A DNA stretch of 64,000 nucleotides from JAOUEA01 sp963821925 (GTDB lineage: Bacteria > Actinomycetota > UBA4738 > HRBIN12), in NCBI GenBank assembly GCA_963821925.1, contig CAWGFO010000011.1:248001-312000 (forward strand), given 5' to 3'. Positions 9,830 to 18,645 of this stretch are shown here, one piece after another (the stretch's first letter is position 1; every line of letters starts with the position of its first letter). The notes below the pieces were generated by a model. It made no database searches and was not told the DNA's origin. It saw nothing but the letters and a program-made list of their open reading frames with translations. Position numbers and translations under genes: made by a program.

Positions 9830-10422
9830 CGCACGGCCCCCAGGGTCAGCGCGACGCCCAGCGCGCTCGAGACGCCGATCGCCGCGCGCCGCGTCCACCC
9901 GTCCCAGCGCCGCAGGAGGATGTCGGCCCGCCCGAGTTGCTCGGGGCGTTGCACGCCCGCCACGGTGAACACGATCGCGGCCCGCACGAACCCGAACGCA
10001 CCGCCGACCAGCGCGCCCGTGGCCGCGGACCCGCTGAGCGCGGCGGCCAGAAGCATCACGTAGATCGCCGAGGTCGTGACGATCGTGACCACCCCCAGGC
10101 CGAGCTGCACGCCGAAGCCGAGCCCGTACACCCAGCTCCGGTACCGCACCATCCAGTCCTCGTTCACCTGCCGATGGATCGTCGGCAGGCGCAGTCCCCC
10201 GAGCCGCAGGTCGAAGGCGATCCCGACCACGACGGCCACGGCCAGCGCACCCAGACGGACCGCCACGCTCAGGGCTCCCACCCCGGCCGTGGCGCCGAGC
10301 CAGCCGAGCGCGCCGCCGATCGCGATGCCGCCCAGCACCGAGCCGATCACGTAGGTCGTGACGGTGATCCCCCATCTCCGGTTGCGGCCCCGCTCCCCGA
10401 GCGGGGTGATGCTGCCCAGCAT
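9826..10422 (-). CDS. polytopic membrane protein, possible MauF/CcdA-like
   Basis: 198 aa with about five predicted transmembrane helices and no cysteines. A charged loop (RQVNEDWMVRYRSWVYG) followed by GFGVQLGLGVVTIVTT is reminiscent of CcdA/MauF-type electron-transfer membrane proteins, but the redox cysteines that CcdA uses are absent. It occupies the position a MauF-like protein would have in this operon. It could instead be an unrelated transporter; the family assignment is tentative, the membrane topology is clear. Confidence 0.7.
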   Translation of the reverse strand: MLGSITPLGERGRNRRWGITVTTYVIGSVLGGIAIGGALGWLGATAGVGALSVAVRLGALAVAVVVGIAFDLRLGGLRLPTIHRQVNEDWMVRYRSWVYGLGFGVQLGLGVVTIVTTSAIYVMLLAAALSGSAATGALVGGAFGFVRAAIVFTVAGVQRPEQLGRADILLRRWDGWTRRAAIGVSSALGVALTLGAVR

Positions 10423-10431
10423 CGACGCGCC

Positions 10432-10518
10432 TCAGGGCGACCAGGTGGCTCGCACCGCCGCCACCGTGGCCAGGATCACTCCGGCGACCGTCACGGCCGC
10501 GGACACCTCAGCGCTCAC
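10432..10518 (-). CDS. 28-aa single-helix membrane micropeptide in the mau-like operon
   Basis: A GTG at 10516-10518 opens a 28-codon frame beginning VSAEVSAAVTVAGVIL and ending ATWSP, with one hydrophobic helix. It overlaps the end of the upstream MauD-like gene by 11 bp and stops 9 bp before the ATG of the next gene. The slot is otherwise an 85-bp gap in an operon where every other junction overlaps. It may be a real coupled micropeptide, or only a device that carries ribosomes to the next gene. Confidence 0.4.
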   Translation of the reverse strand: MSAEVSAAVTVAGVILATVAAVRATWSP

Positions 10519-11197
10519 GCGATGCCGCCTCGATCGCGATCCGCTCGTCGTCGATCGCATCCGTCAGCAGCGACCGCACCTGCTCCCAGGAGGAGGCGGC
10601 GCCCTCGGAGCGGACCGTCCCCGAGGACGCGCCTACGAACAGGAAGTACGGCGACATCGTGACGCCGTAGTCCTCCCACGCCTGCGACGACATCACGACG
10701 GGCAGGTCGGTCGGCGCAAGGTCGCGCAGACGGGAGGGGCTCTCCTTGTCGGGGTCCTTCACCACGACGACGAGCCGAGCGCCGCCCGGGAGCGGCTCGC
10801 GCCGGGCCGGCTGCAGCCCGTCCCAGAACGTCTTGCAGGTCAGGCAGCCGCTCGAGAGGAACGCGACGAGGGTGTCGGTCTTCGCGGGGGAGATCGCCAC
10901 CTGGGCGCCGTCGAGGGTCGGGCCGGCGATGTCGACCACGGGGGTCGCGGCGCCGCGCGGCCCCGGCAGGTGCGCCGGGATCGTCGTGCCCTCGGTGAAC
11001 GACGGCTCGAACCCGTGCTCGTCGCCCTCGTGCTCGTGGTCGTCGTGGGTCTCGGGCAGGCGTCGCAGGATCTCGGCATGGCTCCGAAGCAGCCCGACGG
11101 TCACGAGGGCGAGCAGCGCAAGCACCACGGTCTCGACCGCCACGAGGGCGGTGAGCACGCTCACGCGGTCGACGGCGAGGACCGTCCCGGCACTCAC
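10508..11197 (-). CDS. MauD/TlpA-like membrane-anchored thioredoxin (first copy)
   Basis: 229 aa from a GTG that overlaps the stop of the Cys-rich gene (GTGA). An N-terminal transmembrane helix is followed by a His/Glu/Asp-rich linker (HDDHEHEGDEHG, possible metal binding) and a thioredoxin domain with SSGCLTCKTF (CxxC) and the MSPYFLFVG cis-Pro region. Architecture and context match MauD, the thiol-disulfide factor for Cys-rich exported subunits. It is encoded immediately after the 25-Cys protein, its probable substrate. Confidence 0.8.
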   Translation of the reverse strand: MSAGTVLAVDRVSVLTALVAVETVVLALLALVTVGLLRSHAEILRRLPETHDDHEHEGDEHGFEPSFTEGTTIPAHLPGPRGAATPVVDIAGPTLDGAQVAISPAKTDTLVAFLSSGCLTCKTFWDGLQPARREPLPGGARLVVVVKDPDKESPSRLRDLAPTDLPVVMSSQAWEDYGVTMSPYFLFVGASSGTVRSEGAASSWEQVRSLLTDAIDDERIAIEAASRER

Positions 11198-11775
11198 AGG
11201 CAGCCGGCCTCCATCTTGCATGTGTACTGGTCGTAGGCCGCCGAGCAGTTGCAGTTCAGGCAGTCGATCCGGCACGGGATGATGCACGTGACGAGTCGGC
11301 ACATGATCGTGCCGGTGTTCTTGATCTGGGTATTGCACTGCCCGTAGCGGAAGTTGATGCAGCACGTCTTGAAGTTGTCGCAGTCGTCGTTGCCGCAGTG
11401 GCAGCCGCCGGGGCAGTTCACGCCCGGCAGCGTGTTGCAGTCCATGTAGTAGCGCAGGTTCGTCGTGCCGCACAGGCCGGTCCCGCCGTAGTTGCACTGC
11501 CACCAGCCGCCGACGTACATCCCCTCGGGGCACCCGAAGTTGTCGCCGCCGGGCAGCGTGCAGCAGAACGCCGTGTAGCCGCCGCAGCATCGGCTCCCGG
11601 GCGGGCAGTCGGCGCATCTGCGGTTGAGGACCTCCTGGGCGCTCACGGGCTTCGTGGCGAGCGCCACCGGCGCCACCGCCATCGCGGCCGCGGCGACGGC
11701 CACCTTCGAGAACCCACCGTCGTCGCCGCCACGGCCGGCGACCGCGGTCGCGAGACGGTCGACCCACCTAGCCAC
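11194..11775 (-). CDS. Cys-rich exported protein (25 Cys), methylamine-dehydrogenase-light-chain-like context
   Basis: 193 aa from a GTG with GGAGG upstream, overlapping the MauE-like stop by 8 bp. An N-terminal hydrophobic region (about 24-45) precedes a mature domain with 25 cysteines, including CxxC pairs, three CC doublets and a GGWWQC block. Such cysteine density with MauE and MauD next door is the signature of the methylamine dehydrogenase light chain. The mature part has Trp only in the adjacent WW pair, so the two separated Trp of tryptophan tryptophylquinone are not both present. It is therefore not a canonical light chain and may be structural or carry another cofactor. Confidence 0.8.
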   Translation of the reverse strand: MARWVDRLATAVAGRGGDDGGFSKVAVAAAAMAVAPVALATKPVSAQEVLNRRCADCPPGSRCCGGYTAFCCTLPGGDNFGCPEGMYVGGWWQCNYGGTGLCGTTNLRYYMDCNTLPGVNCPGGCHCGNDDCDNFKTCCINFRYGQCNTQIKNTGTIMCRLVTCIIPCRIDCLNCNCSAAYDQYTCKMEAGCL

Positions 11776-12451
11776 GGGCGTCCTCCTCGGGCGAGGCGGC
11801 CGCCCGGAGCTCGTCGGGATCGATCCCCGGCCACAGGCTCGGGTGGAGCGCCCCCACGCCCACCGAGGCGAGGGCGACGTCGGCCCGAGCATGGCGATCT
11901 CGGTCGGTCTCGACCGGGTGGCCTGCGGGGCGCCGGTACGCGGCCAGCGCGGGCGGCAGGTCGGTGGTGGCCACGACGGCCAGGGCCGCCGCGACGCCGA
12001 GCCCCACCAGGAACGGGACCGCGGCCACGCCGAGCCCCGCGAGCGTCGACCCGAGGCTCGGCGGGACCGAGTTCGCCGCGGCGAACGCCGCGGCGGCGGC
12101 GAGCAGGTTGAGGACCGCGTGGAGCCGACTCGGCGGCACGTCCTTCGTCCCGGCGCAGCCGCACGAGGCCGCCTCCGGGTGCGCCGTCACGAGGAAGCCG
12201 ACGAACCCCGCGAACGCAAGGTAGATCACGCCGAGGGCGACCGCGGCGGCGGTGGACGGCGCCGCGAGGAACCACAGACCGGCCGCGACCTCGACGAGGC
12301 CGACCGCCCGTGCGGCCCAGACTGAACCGGGGAGACCGGCCGCGTACATCGCGCGCGCGGTGGGGAGCGGGCGGACCAGCTTCACGGCCCCCGCAGCGGC
12401 CAACAGGCCCGCGGCCACGGTCGCGGCGACGAGGATCAGCCAGGCGGTCAC
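11768..12451 (-). CDS. MauE/DoxX-like membrane protein
   Basis: 227 aa, first gene of the mau-like operon. It has four to five transmembrane helices and a conserved CGCAG motif in the loop after helix 3 (PEAASCGCAG), typical of MauE, which with MauD supports disulfide formation in exported partners. A hydrophilic C-terminal tail of about 50 residues is an extension over the core family. A possible promoter lies directly upstream (12517-12546). Confidence 0.8.
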   Translation of the reverse strand: MTAWLILVAATVAAGLLAAAGAVKLVRPLPTARAMYAAGLPGSVWAARAVGLVEVAAGLWFLAAPSTAAAVALGVIYLAFAGFVGFLVTAHPEAASCGCAGTKDVPPSRLHAVLNLLAAAAAFAAANSVPPSLGSTLAGLGVAAVPFLVGLGVAAALAVVATTDLPPALAAYRRPAGHPVETDRDRHARADVALASVGVGALHPSLWPGIDPDELRAAASPEEDARG

Positions 12452-12516
12452 GGGTCGGGCGTCTCGATCTGAAGGATCAACGGGCTGGTGGCTTCCGATC
12501 GGCCGGGAACGGGCGC

Positions 12517-12546
12517 AGGGTACGCGAGGCCGCGCGGACCGGTCAA
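12517..12546 (-). promoter_or_regulatory. possible sigma70-type promoter of the mau-like operon
   Basis: On the minus strand TTGACC (12546-12541) and TACCCT (12522-12517) are separated by 18 bp, about 65 bp before the MauE-like start. The -35 box overlaps the stop of the ygeW gene. The match is good for GC-rich DNA but is sequence-only. Confidence 0.35.
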
Positions 12547-13556
12547 CCGAGCGGCGGCTCGGAGAACCCGCCCATCGTGAGCGCCATCAGCGCTTTGCCG
12601 GTGTGCAGGCGGTTCTCGGCCTCGTCGTAGACGATCGACCGTGGTCCGTCGATCACCTCATCGGTGACCTCGCTCCCTCGGTCCGCGGGCAGGCAGTGCA
12701 TGTACACCGCCTCCTCGGACGCCAGGCCCATCCGCCGGGCGTCGCAGATCCAGTCCTCGTAGCGGGCTGCGTCGGCCAACGCCGCCTGCTGATCGCCGAA
12801 CAGGTCGAGACGCCCCCACGACTTCGGGTAGACGACGTCGGCGCCGCGGAAGGCCTCGTCCATGTCGTCGACGAACGCGATCGACCCCCCACCCTGGGCG
12901 GCCGCCTCCTGTGCCCGCGCCATGAGGTCGGGCAGCAGGTCGAACCCCGGCGGGTGTGCGAGCACGACGTCGATCCCGAACCGCGGGAGGAGCGCCGCGA
13001 GGCCCTGCGGCACCGACATCGGCTTCGCGTACGAGGGCGCGAACGCCCACGAGACCGCGACCTTCAGGCCGCGGAGGTCGGCACCCCGATGCTCGCGGAG
13101 CGTCATCAGGTCGGCGAGCGTCTGCGTGGGATGGTCGACGTCGCACTGCAGGTTGATCACGGGGACGTCGGCCCACCGCGCCACTTCACGCATGTACGTG
13201 TTCCCCTCGCCCGGCACCAGGTCGTGACGGATCGCGAGGCCGTGGCCGTACCGGGACAGGATGATGCCCATGTCCTTGGGGCTCTCCCCGTGCGCGACCT
13301 GGGTCTTCTCGGCATCCAGGTAGTGGGCGTGGCCCCCGAGCTGGGTCATCCCCGCCTCGAAGGCGTTCCTCGTCCGGGTGGACTTGTCGAGGAACAGCAT
13401 GAACAACGTCTTGTCCGGCAGAAGCCGGTGGGGCTCCCCCGCCTTGAACGCGGCCTTGAGCTCGCTCGCGACCGCCAGGGCCTCGTCGATCTCATCCACG
13501 GTCCAGTCGAGCGTTTCGATGTAGTCGCGGCCTGCGAACGACGGTCGGTCGGTCAC
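12543..13556 (-). CDS. ygeW: YgeW-family carbamoyltransferase
   Basis: 337 aa, GTG start overlapping the upstream stop by 4 bp. Carbamoyl-phosphate binding motif DKSTRTRNAFE and the HPTQ block (CDVDHPTQTLADL). Segments AHGES, TYMREV, APSYAKPMSVPQG, ADVVYPKSWG and MHCLPADRG align with E. coli YgeW, not with anabolic ornithine carbamoyltransferase. YgeW-type enzymes sit in purine/urate catabolic clusters and are thought to run phosphorolytically, giving carbamoyl phosphate from a ureido intermediate. It is the last gene of the purine-type operon. No carbamate kinase is seen in the window. Confidence 0.88.
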   Translation of the reverse strand: MTDRPSFAGRDYIETLDWTVDEIDEALAVASELKAAFKAGEPHRLLPDKTLFMLFLDKSTRTRNAFEAGMTQLGGHAHYLDAEKTQVAHGESPKDMGIILSRYGHGLAIRHDLVPGEGNTYMREVARWADVPVINLQCDVDHPTQTLADLMTLREHRGADLRGLKVAVSWAFAPSYAKPMSVPQGLAALLPRFGIDVVLAHPPGFDLLPDLMARAQEAAAQGGGSIAFVDDMDEAFRGADVVYPKSWGRLDLFGDQQAALADAARYEDWICDARRMGLASEEAVYMHCLPADRGSEVTDEVIDGPRSIVYDEAENRLHTGKALMALTMGGFSEPPLG

Positions 13557-15949
13557 GGTTCCTCGCCTCCTCCGGTCGCGCGTTGCGACAACAGGGCCCC
13601 TTCGTAGGTCGGGACCGGCTCCTGCCCGGGCACGTCGGGCACGGGCGGCCAGCCCTCGGTCGTGACGGGCCCCGTGAGGCCCGCGGCGTCGTCGGGGCGG
13701 ACCGGCGCGCGGTTCAGCTCGAGCCCCGTGGCGTCCCTGATCGCCGCCACGATCGCGGGCAGCGCGACGATCGTCGCCGATTCGCCGACGCCCTTGACGC
13801 CGAAGGGGGCGCCCGGCTCGGGCTCCTCCACGATCACGGTGTCGACCGACGGGACGTCCAGGATCGTGGGGAGCAGGTAGTCGGTGAACGAGGGGTTGCG
13901 GATCACGCCCTCGCGTACCTGGATCTCCTCCATCACCGCGAGGCCGAGGCCCATCGCGGCGCCCCCTTCGCTCTGGCCCTCGACGAGCTGCGGGTTGATC
14001 GCGGTGCCCACGTCGACGGCCGAGGCCAGGTGCACGACGCGCACGAGCCCCAGCTCCCGGTCGACGTCCACCACGGCGCGCATCGCGGCGAACGCGAACA
14101 TCGGGTGGAGGTCACCCTGGCCCTTCCCGTCCATCGGCGTGGTCGGCCGGTGGCGGAACGTCCGCGTCGCCACCACGGGTTCGTCCAACAGGCCGGCCAG
14201 CTCGGCGACGGGACGTCCGTCGAGGCACACGCGATCGTCCTCGATCGTCGTGGTCTCGCCCGCGGCGGTCGCGCCCGCTCGCCGGCCCAGCTCTTCGAGC
14301 ACGCCACGGCAGGCCAGCTGCAGCGCGCCGCTCGCCATCAGCGTCTGGCGGGAGGCCGACGTCGAGCCCGCCGACTCCAACTCGGTGTCGGCCGTGTGCA
14401 GCACGACGTGCTCGATGCCCAGCTCGGTGCGCACCACCTGCGTCATCACGGCCCCGAGGCCTTGACCGACCTCGACCGCGGCGGTCCGCACCTCGGCGAC
14501 CGGGCCGTCCGCGCCCCGGGAGAGCGTGACCCGCGCCTGATGGAAGTCGTCGAACCCCTCGCTGTACCCGATGTTCTTGAAGCCGAGGGCGAACCCAACG
14601 CCCCGGCGCAGTCCCTCGCCGTGGCCGACGTTGCCCGCGCCGCCCGGCAGGGTGACCGGGTCGCGACCGGTCGGGTCGGTCGGCGGCGGCACCGGCACCG
14701 ACGCGCAGGCATCGATCACCTCGCGCACCGGCGCGCTCCCGTGCAGCACCTGGCCGGTCGGCAGCACGGAACCCGTCCGGAGCGCGTTCCGTCGCCGCAG
14801 CTCGAGAGGATCGATCCCGAGCACCGCGGCGAGCTTGTCCATCTGGGCCTCGAAGGCGAACGTCACCTGCGGCGCGCCGAACCCCCGCATCGCGCCGCAG
14901 GGCGGGTTGTTCGTGTAGACCGCCGTCCCCTCCAGCAGGGCGTTCGGCACCTCGTACGGTCCGGCCGCGAACGTCGTCGCGTTCCCGATCACGGCGGGCG
15001 AGGACGACGAGTACGCGCCGCCATCGATCAGCACGCGGGCACGGACGCACACGAGCTCGCCCGTGTGCGAGGCGCCGTGACGGATCCACACCCGCGACGG
15101 GTGACGGTGGACGTGCCCCGAGAAGGACTCTTCCCGGCCGTAGGTCATCTTCACGGGGCGGCCGGTACGCAACGCGAGCATGCACGCGTGGATCTGCACG
15201 TGGAGATCCTCGCGCGACCCGAAGGCCCCTCCGATGCCCGCCAGGTGGATCCGGACCTTGTCCTCGGGGAGCCGGAGGCACGGAGCGATCTGCAGCCGAT
15301 CCACGTGCAGCCACTGCGTCGTCACGTAGAGGTCGATCCCGCCGTCCCCGGCCGGCACGGCGAGCCCGCCCTCGGGACCGAGCGGGGCCTGGTCCTGCGA
15401 GGCGGTCTCGTAGTAGCCCTCGACCCAGACGTCGGCGTCGACGTCCGGATCGCCGTGCTCGATGCGGAGGTGGCGGACCACGTTCCCCCATCGGTGCAGC
15501 ATCGGGGCGTCGGGCGCGAGCGCCCGTTCCATGTCCGTGAGCGGCTCGCGCACCTCGTAGTCGACCTGGATCAGGCCCAGGGCCCGCGCCGCCAGCTCGG
15601 GCGACTCCGCGGCGACGATCGCGATCGGCTCACCCGCGTACCGGACCACGTCGGAGGCGAGCACCGGCTGATCCCTGAACTCGAGGCCGTAGTTCGGATC
15701 CCCCGGCACGTCGTCGGCGCGGAGCACCGCGTGCACGCCCGGCAGCGCGAGGGCACCGGCGACATCGATCGAGCGGATCGTCGCGAACGGGTGAGGGCTC
15801 CGCAGGGTCGCGCCGATCAGCATCCGCTCGTCCCACAGGTCGCTGCCGTAGGCGAACGCGCCCATCACCTTCGGGACGCCGTCGGGCCGGCGCACGGACT
15901 CGCCGACGCCGCCCGGGACCCGGGTGCGAACCCCGCCCGGCGCGCTCAT
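13553..15949 (-). CDS. xanthine-dehydrogenase-family molybdenum-binding subunit
   Basis: 798 aa starting MSAPGGVRTRV, with ATGA overlap to the upstream deaminase gene. It contains the molybdopterin-binding region of the family: the GGAFGSRED loop, NPPCGAMRGFG, VGQG and the C-terminal KGVGES block with the catalytic Glu. No FeS domain is fused, so it should assemble with the separate FeS (17301-17774) and FAD (17774-18645) subunits in the same operon. Probable reaction: hydroxylation of a purine or related N-heterocycle. The substrate cannot be read from sequence. Confidence 0.92.
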   Translation of the reverse strand: MSAPGGVRTRVPGGVGESVRRPDGVPKVMGAFAYGSDLWDERMLIGATLRSPHPFATIRSIDVAGALALPGVHAVLRADDVPGDPNYGLEFRDQPVLASDVVRYAGEPIAIVAAESPELAARALGLIQVDYEVREPLTDMERALAPDAPMLHRWGNVVRHLRIEHGDPDVDADVWVEGYYETASQDQAPLGPEGGLAVPAGDGGIDLYVTTQWLHVDRLQIAPCLRLPEDKVRIHLAGIGGAFGSREDLHVQIHACMLALRTGRPVKMTYGREESFSGHVHRHPSRVWIRHGASHTGELVCVRARVLIDGGAYSSSSPAVIGNATTFAAGPYEVPNALLEGTAVYTNNPPCGAMRGFGAPQVTFAFEAQMDKLAAVLGIDPLELRRRNALRTGSVLPTGQVLHGSAPVREVIDACASVPVPPPTDPTGRDPVTLPGGAGNVGHGEGLRRGVGFALGFKNIGYSEGFDDFHQARVTLSRGADGPVAEVRTAAVEVGQGLGAVMTQVVRTELGIEHVVLHTADTELESAGSTSASRQTLMASGALQLACRGVLEELGRRAGATAAGETTTIEDDRVCLDGRPVAELAGLLDEPVVATRTFRHRPTTPMDGKGQGDLHPMFAFAAMRAVVDVDRELGLVRVVHLASAVDVGTAINPQLVEGQSEGGAAMGLGLAVMEEIQVREGVIRNPSFTDYLLPTILDVPSVDTVIVEEPEPGAPFGVKGVGESATIVALPAIVAAIRDATGLELNRAPVRPDDAAGLTGPVTTEGWPPVPDVPGQEPVPTYEGALLSQRATGGGEEP

Positions 15950-17307
15950 CGTCCGGCCCCCGCCGCGATGGCCGTCGCGGTCCGGTGTCCGTCGCGGGCG
16001 ATCGCGGCCTCGTCGCCCGTCTCGAGGATCCCGTCCCGCACGACGAACCGCCCCTCGACCAGGAGGTGGCGCACCCGTTCCGGCCGGCACAGCACGAGCC
16101 CGGCCACCGGATCCGCGTCGGCCCCCGCCGTCGCGAGGCCGTCGGCCGGGAAGAGGGCGAGATCGGCGCGTCTGCCGGCCTCGATCGACCCGATATCGTC
16201 GCGCCCGAGGCACGCCGCCCCGCCGCGCGTGGCGACGCGCAGCGCTTCACGCGCCGAGATCGACGTGGCGCCGTGGACCCCGCGCGTGACGAGCAGCGCC
16301 TGCCGGACCTCCGCGGCGAGGTCGCCCGCATCGTTCGAGGCCGACCCGTCGACGCCGAGACCGACCGTCCCGCCCGCGTCCAGCACCGCGCGCGCCGGGG
16401 CGACGCCCGCGCCGAGCCGGAGGTTCGAGCTGGGACACCAGGCGACCCCGGCGCCCGACCGGACGATCCGCCGGATGTCCTCGTCGTCGAGGTGCACGCA
16501 GTGCGCGAGCCAGACGTCGTCGCCGAGCCAGCCCCACTCGTCCATCAGCTCCGTCGGGCGCCGGCCGTATCGCTCGCGGCAGTAGGTCTCCTCCTCGAGC
16601 GTCTCGGCGAGATGCGTGTGGAGCCGCACGCCGAGCCGGCGGGCGAGCTCGGCGGACTCGCGCATCAGCCGCTCGGACACGGAGAAGGGAGAACAGGGGG
16701 CGACCGCGATCCTGAGCATCGCGCCGGGCGACGGGTCGTGGAAGCTCCGCACCGCCGCCTCGGTCGCGGCGAGGATCTCGTCGGTGTCCTGGCACACCTC
16801 GTCGGGCGGCAGCCCGCCCTGCGCGACCCCCAGGTCCATCGACCCGCGCGTCGGGTGGAACCGGATCCCCAGCTCGCCGGCGGCGGCGATCGTTGCCTCG
16901 AGCACGCCGTCTCGCCCGCGAGGGAACAGGTAGTGGTGATCCGTGGTGGTCGTGCAGCCGCTGAGCGCGAGCTCGGCGAGCCCCACGAGCGCCGCGGTGT
17001 GCGCCCACGCGGCATCCAACCCGCCCCACACCGGATAGAGCGTCACGAGCCAGTCGAACAGACCGCGATCCTGCGCCCAGGACCGCGTGAGCGTCTGGAA
17101 GAGGTGATGGTGGGTGTTGACGAGACCCGGGATCGCGACCGTGCCGCGGCCGTCCAGGCGTTCGTCGGGCTCGGCGGGCGGCGCCCCGCTGCCCACCCAC
17201 GCGATCACGCCGTCGTCGAGCAGGACCGAGCCGTCCGCGATCTCGGTCCCCGCGTCGTCCATCGTCACCACGACGTCGCACGCGTCGATCAGGAGGCGCG
17301 TCACCAC
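15946..17307 (-). CDS. amidohydrolase, 8-oxoguanine deaminase-like
   Basis: About 453 aa. Two adjacent GTG codons can start it; the second (17304) gives the GTGA overlap typical of this operon. Metal-binding motifs: NTHHHLFQTLTR, HTHLAET, AHCVHLDDE and GLGVDGSASND. The HHH triplet, LFQTLTR and overall layout fit the 8-oxoguanine deaminase / hydroxyatrazine-hydrolase subgroup, not classical guanine deaminase. It would convert an aminopurine to the oxo form that molybdenum hydroxylases or downstream enzymes use. It lies between the Mo and FeS subunit genes, strong evidence for a shared purine pathway. Confidence 0.87.
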   Translation of the reverse strand: MVTRLLIDACDVVVTMDDAGTEIADGSVLLDDGVIAWVGSGAPPAEPDERLDGRGTVAIPGLVNTHHHLFQTLTRSWAQDRGLFDWLVTLYPVWGGLDAAWAHTAALVGLAELALSGCTTTTDHHYLFPRGRDGVLEATIAAAGELGIRFHPTRGSMDLGVAQGGLPPDEVCQDTDEILAATEAAVRSFHDPSPGAMLRIAVAPCSPFSVSERLMRESAELARRLGVRLHTHLAETLEEETYCRERYGRRPTELMDEWGWLGDDVWLAHCVHLDDEDIRRIVRSGAGVAWCPSSNLRLGAGVAPARAVLDAGGTVGLGVDGSASNDAGDLAAEVRQALLVTRGVHGATSISAREALRVATRGGAACLGRDDIGSIEAGRRADLALFPADGLATAGADADPVAGLVLCRPERVRHLLVEGRFVVRDGILETGDEAAIARDGHRTATAIAAGAGR

Positions 17308-17774
17308 GCACCGTCCCGCTTCGCGGCCGCCGCGAGCCGGGCGGCATCCAGGATCTTCGCGTAGCCCGTGCAGCGGCAGATGTTGCCGGCGAGCGCCTCA
17401 CGGATCGCGAGCTCGTCGAGGGACGGATCCCGCTCGAGGAGGTCGGTCACCGCCACCACGAGCCCGGGCGTGCAGAAGCCGCACTGGACCGCCCCCGCCG
17501 CCACGAACGCGTCCTGGACCGGGTGGAGGTCGCCCCCGTTCGCGAGCCCCTCGACGGTCCGCACCTCGCGCCCCTCGGCCTGGGCCGCCAGCACGAGGCA
17601 GGCGCAGACGACCTCGCCGTCGAGCCACACGGAGCACGATCCGCACTCCCCCTGCTCGCAGGCGTTCTTCGAGCCGAGGAGACCGAGCGACTCGCGGAGC
17701 ATCGTCAGGAGGCTGGCCTCCGCCGGAGTGTCGGCCTCGCGCCACTCGCCGTTCACGCGCGTGCGCACCCGCAT
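17301..17774 (-). CDS. 2Fe-2S subunit of xanthine-dehydrogenase-family enzyme
   Basis: 157 aa. A plant-type 2Fe-2S domain (CEQGECGSCSVWLDG, then CACL) is followed by the all-helical second 2Fe-2S domain (GAVQCGFCTPG, NICRCTGY). This is the small subunit that passes electrons from the molybdenum site to FAD. The ATG at 17774 overlaps the stop of the FAD subunit (TGATG), and the stop overlaps the deaminase start. Length and motifs are complete. Confidence 0.93.
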   Translation of the reverse strand: MRVRTRVNGEWREADTPAEASLLTMLRESLGLLGSKNACEQGECGSCSVWLDGEVVCACLVLAAQAEGREVRTVEGLANGGDLHPVQDAFVAAGAVQCGFCTPGLVVAVTDLLERDPSLDELAIREALAGNICRCTGYAKILDAARLAAAAKRDGAW

Positions 17775-18645
17775 CAGGCCGCCGCCTCTCCGCTGGTCGC
17801 CCACGTGAGCGACCGCCGGGCCAGCACGGTCAGCGCGTGTCGCCGGTAGGCCGCGGATCCTCGGACGTCGTCGATCGGCGTCGCGGCGCCGGCGACGAGC
17901 TCGCCGAACGCCCGCGCCACGTCGTCGCCGATCCCGGCCGAGGGGTCCTCCCACGACCCCGCGTCCGCTCAGGGCCTCGGCGGCGAATCTCTCCGCCTCG
18001 GACGCGCGCACGACGGTCGGCGCGACCGAGCCGAGCGCCACGCGGACCGAGCGCGTCCCCGGGATCCAGCAGGAGGCACAGGCTGGCGACGGCGATCACC
18101 ATCGCGTTGCGGGTCCCCACCTTCGAGAACGAGCCGGGGCCGTCGATCGGACGCCAGCGCGCGCCGAGGATCAGCTCGTCGGGCGCACGGGCGGTGCGCT
18201 TCGGACCGAGCAGGAACTCGTGCCACGGCACCGATCGGCGCCGGCCTCCCGCGGCCACGAGCTCGATGTCGGCGTCGTGCACCGCCAGCACGGGGAGGGC
18301 ATCCCCGGCCGGCGAGCCCGTGCCGAGGTTCCCGCCGACGGTCCCGCGGGCCCGGATCTGGGGAGACCCCACCGTCCGCGACGCCTGCGTGAGGGTCGGC
18401 ACGTCCGGCAGCTCGCGCACGACCCGGGCGTACGTGACGCCCGCGCCCAGGAACACCTCGTCGTCGCCCCGGCGGATCTCCTGCAGCTCGGGGAGACGCG
18501 TCAGGTCGAGCATCGCCTCCGGACGGAGCCGACGGAAGTTCAGTGCCACCATCAGGTCGGTGCCACCCGCGATCGGCACGGCCTCCGGCCGCTCGGCGAG
18601 GATCTCGAGGGCCTCCTCCAACGACGCGGGCAGGAAGACGTCCAC
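17774..18645 (-). CDS. FAD-binding subunit of xanthine-dehydrogenase-family enzyme, two frameshifts
   Basis: Starts MDVFLPASLEE. FAD motifs AGGTDLMV and TVGGNLGTGSPAGD are present. The frame is broken twice, at the run 18057-18060 (minus-strand CCCGGGG) and at the doublet 17965-17966. Removing one base at each joins DPG-TRSVRVALGSVAP, then AEAL-SDAGSWEDPSAG, then the family tail PIDDVRGSAAYRRHAL to a TGA at 17774. The 872-bp span is two more than a multiple of three. The corrected product is about 289 aa, normal for the family. Both flanking subunits are intact, so consensus errors are more likely than decay. Confidence 0.85.

Noticed and set aside
11194..11775. Canonical methylamine dehydrogenase light chain (MauA)
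   Set aside because: Cysteine-rich and in the right context, but no second separated Trp for TTQ and no large subunit nearby.
13583..16585. 1000-residue plus-strand open frame antisense to the Mo subunit and deaminase
   Set aside because: Third-position GC bias produces long antisense frames; no motif, and real families on the other strand explain the DNA.
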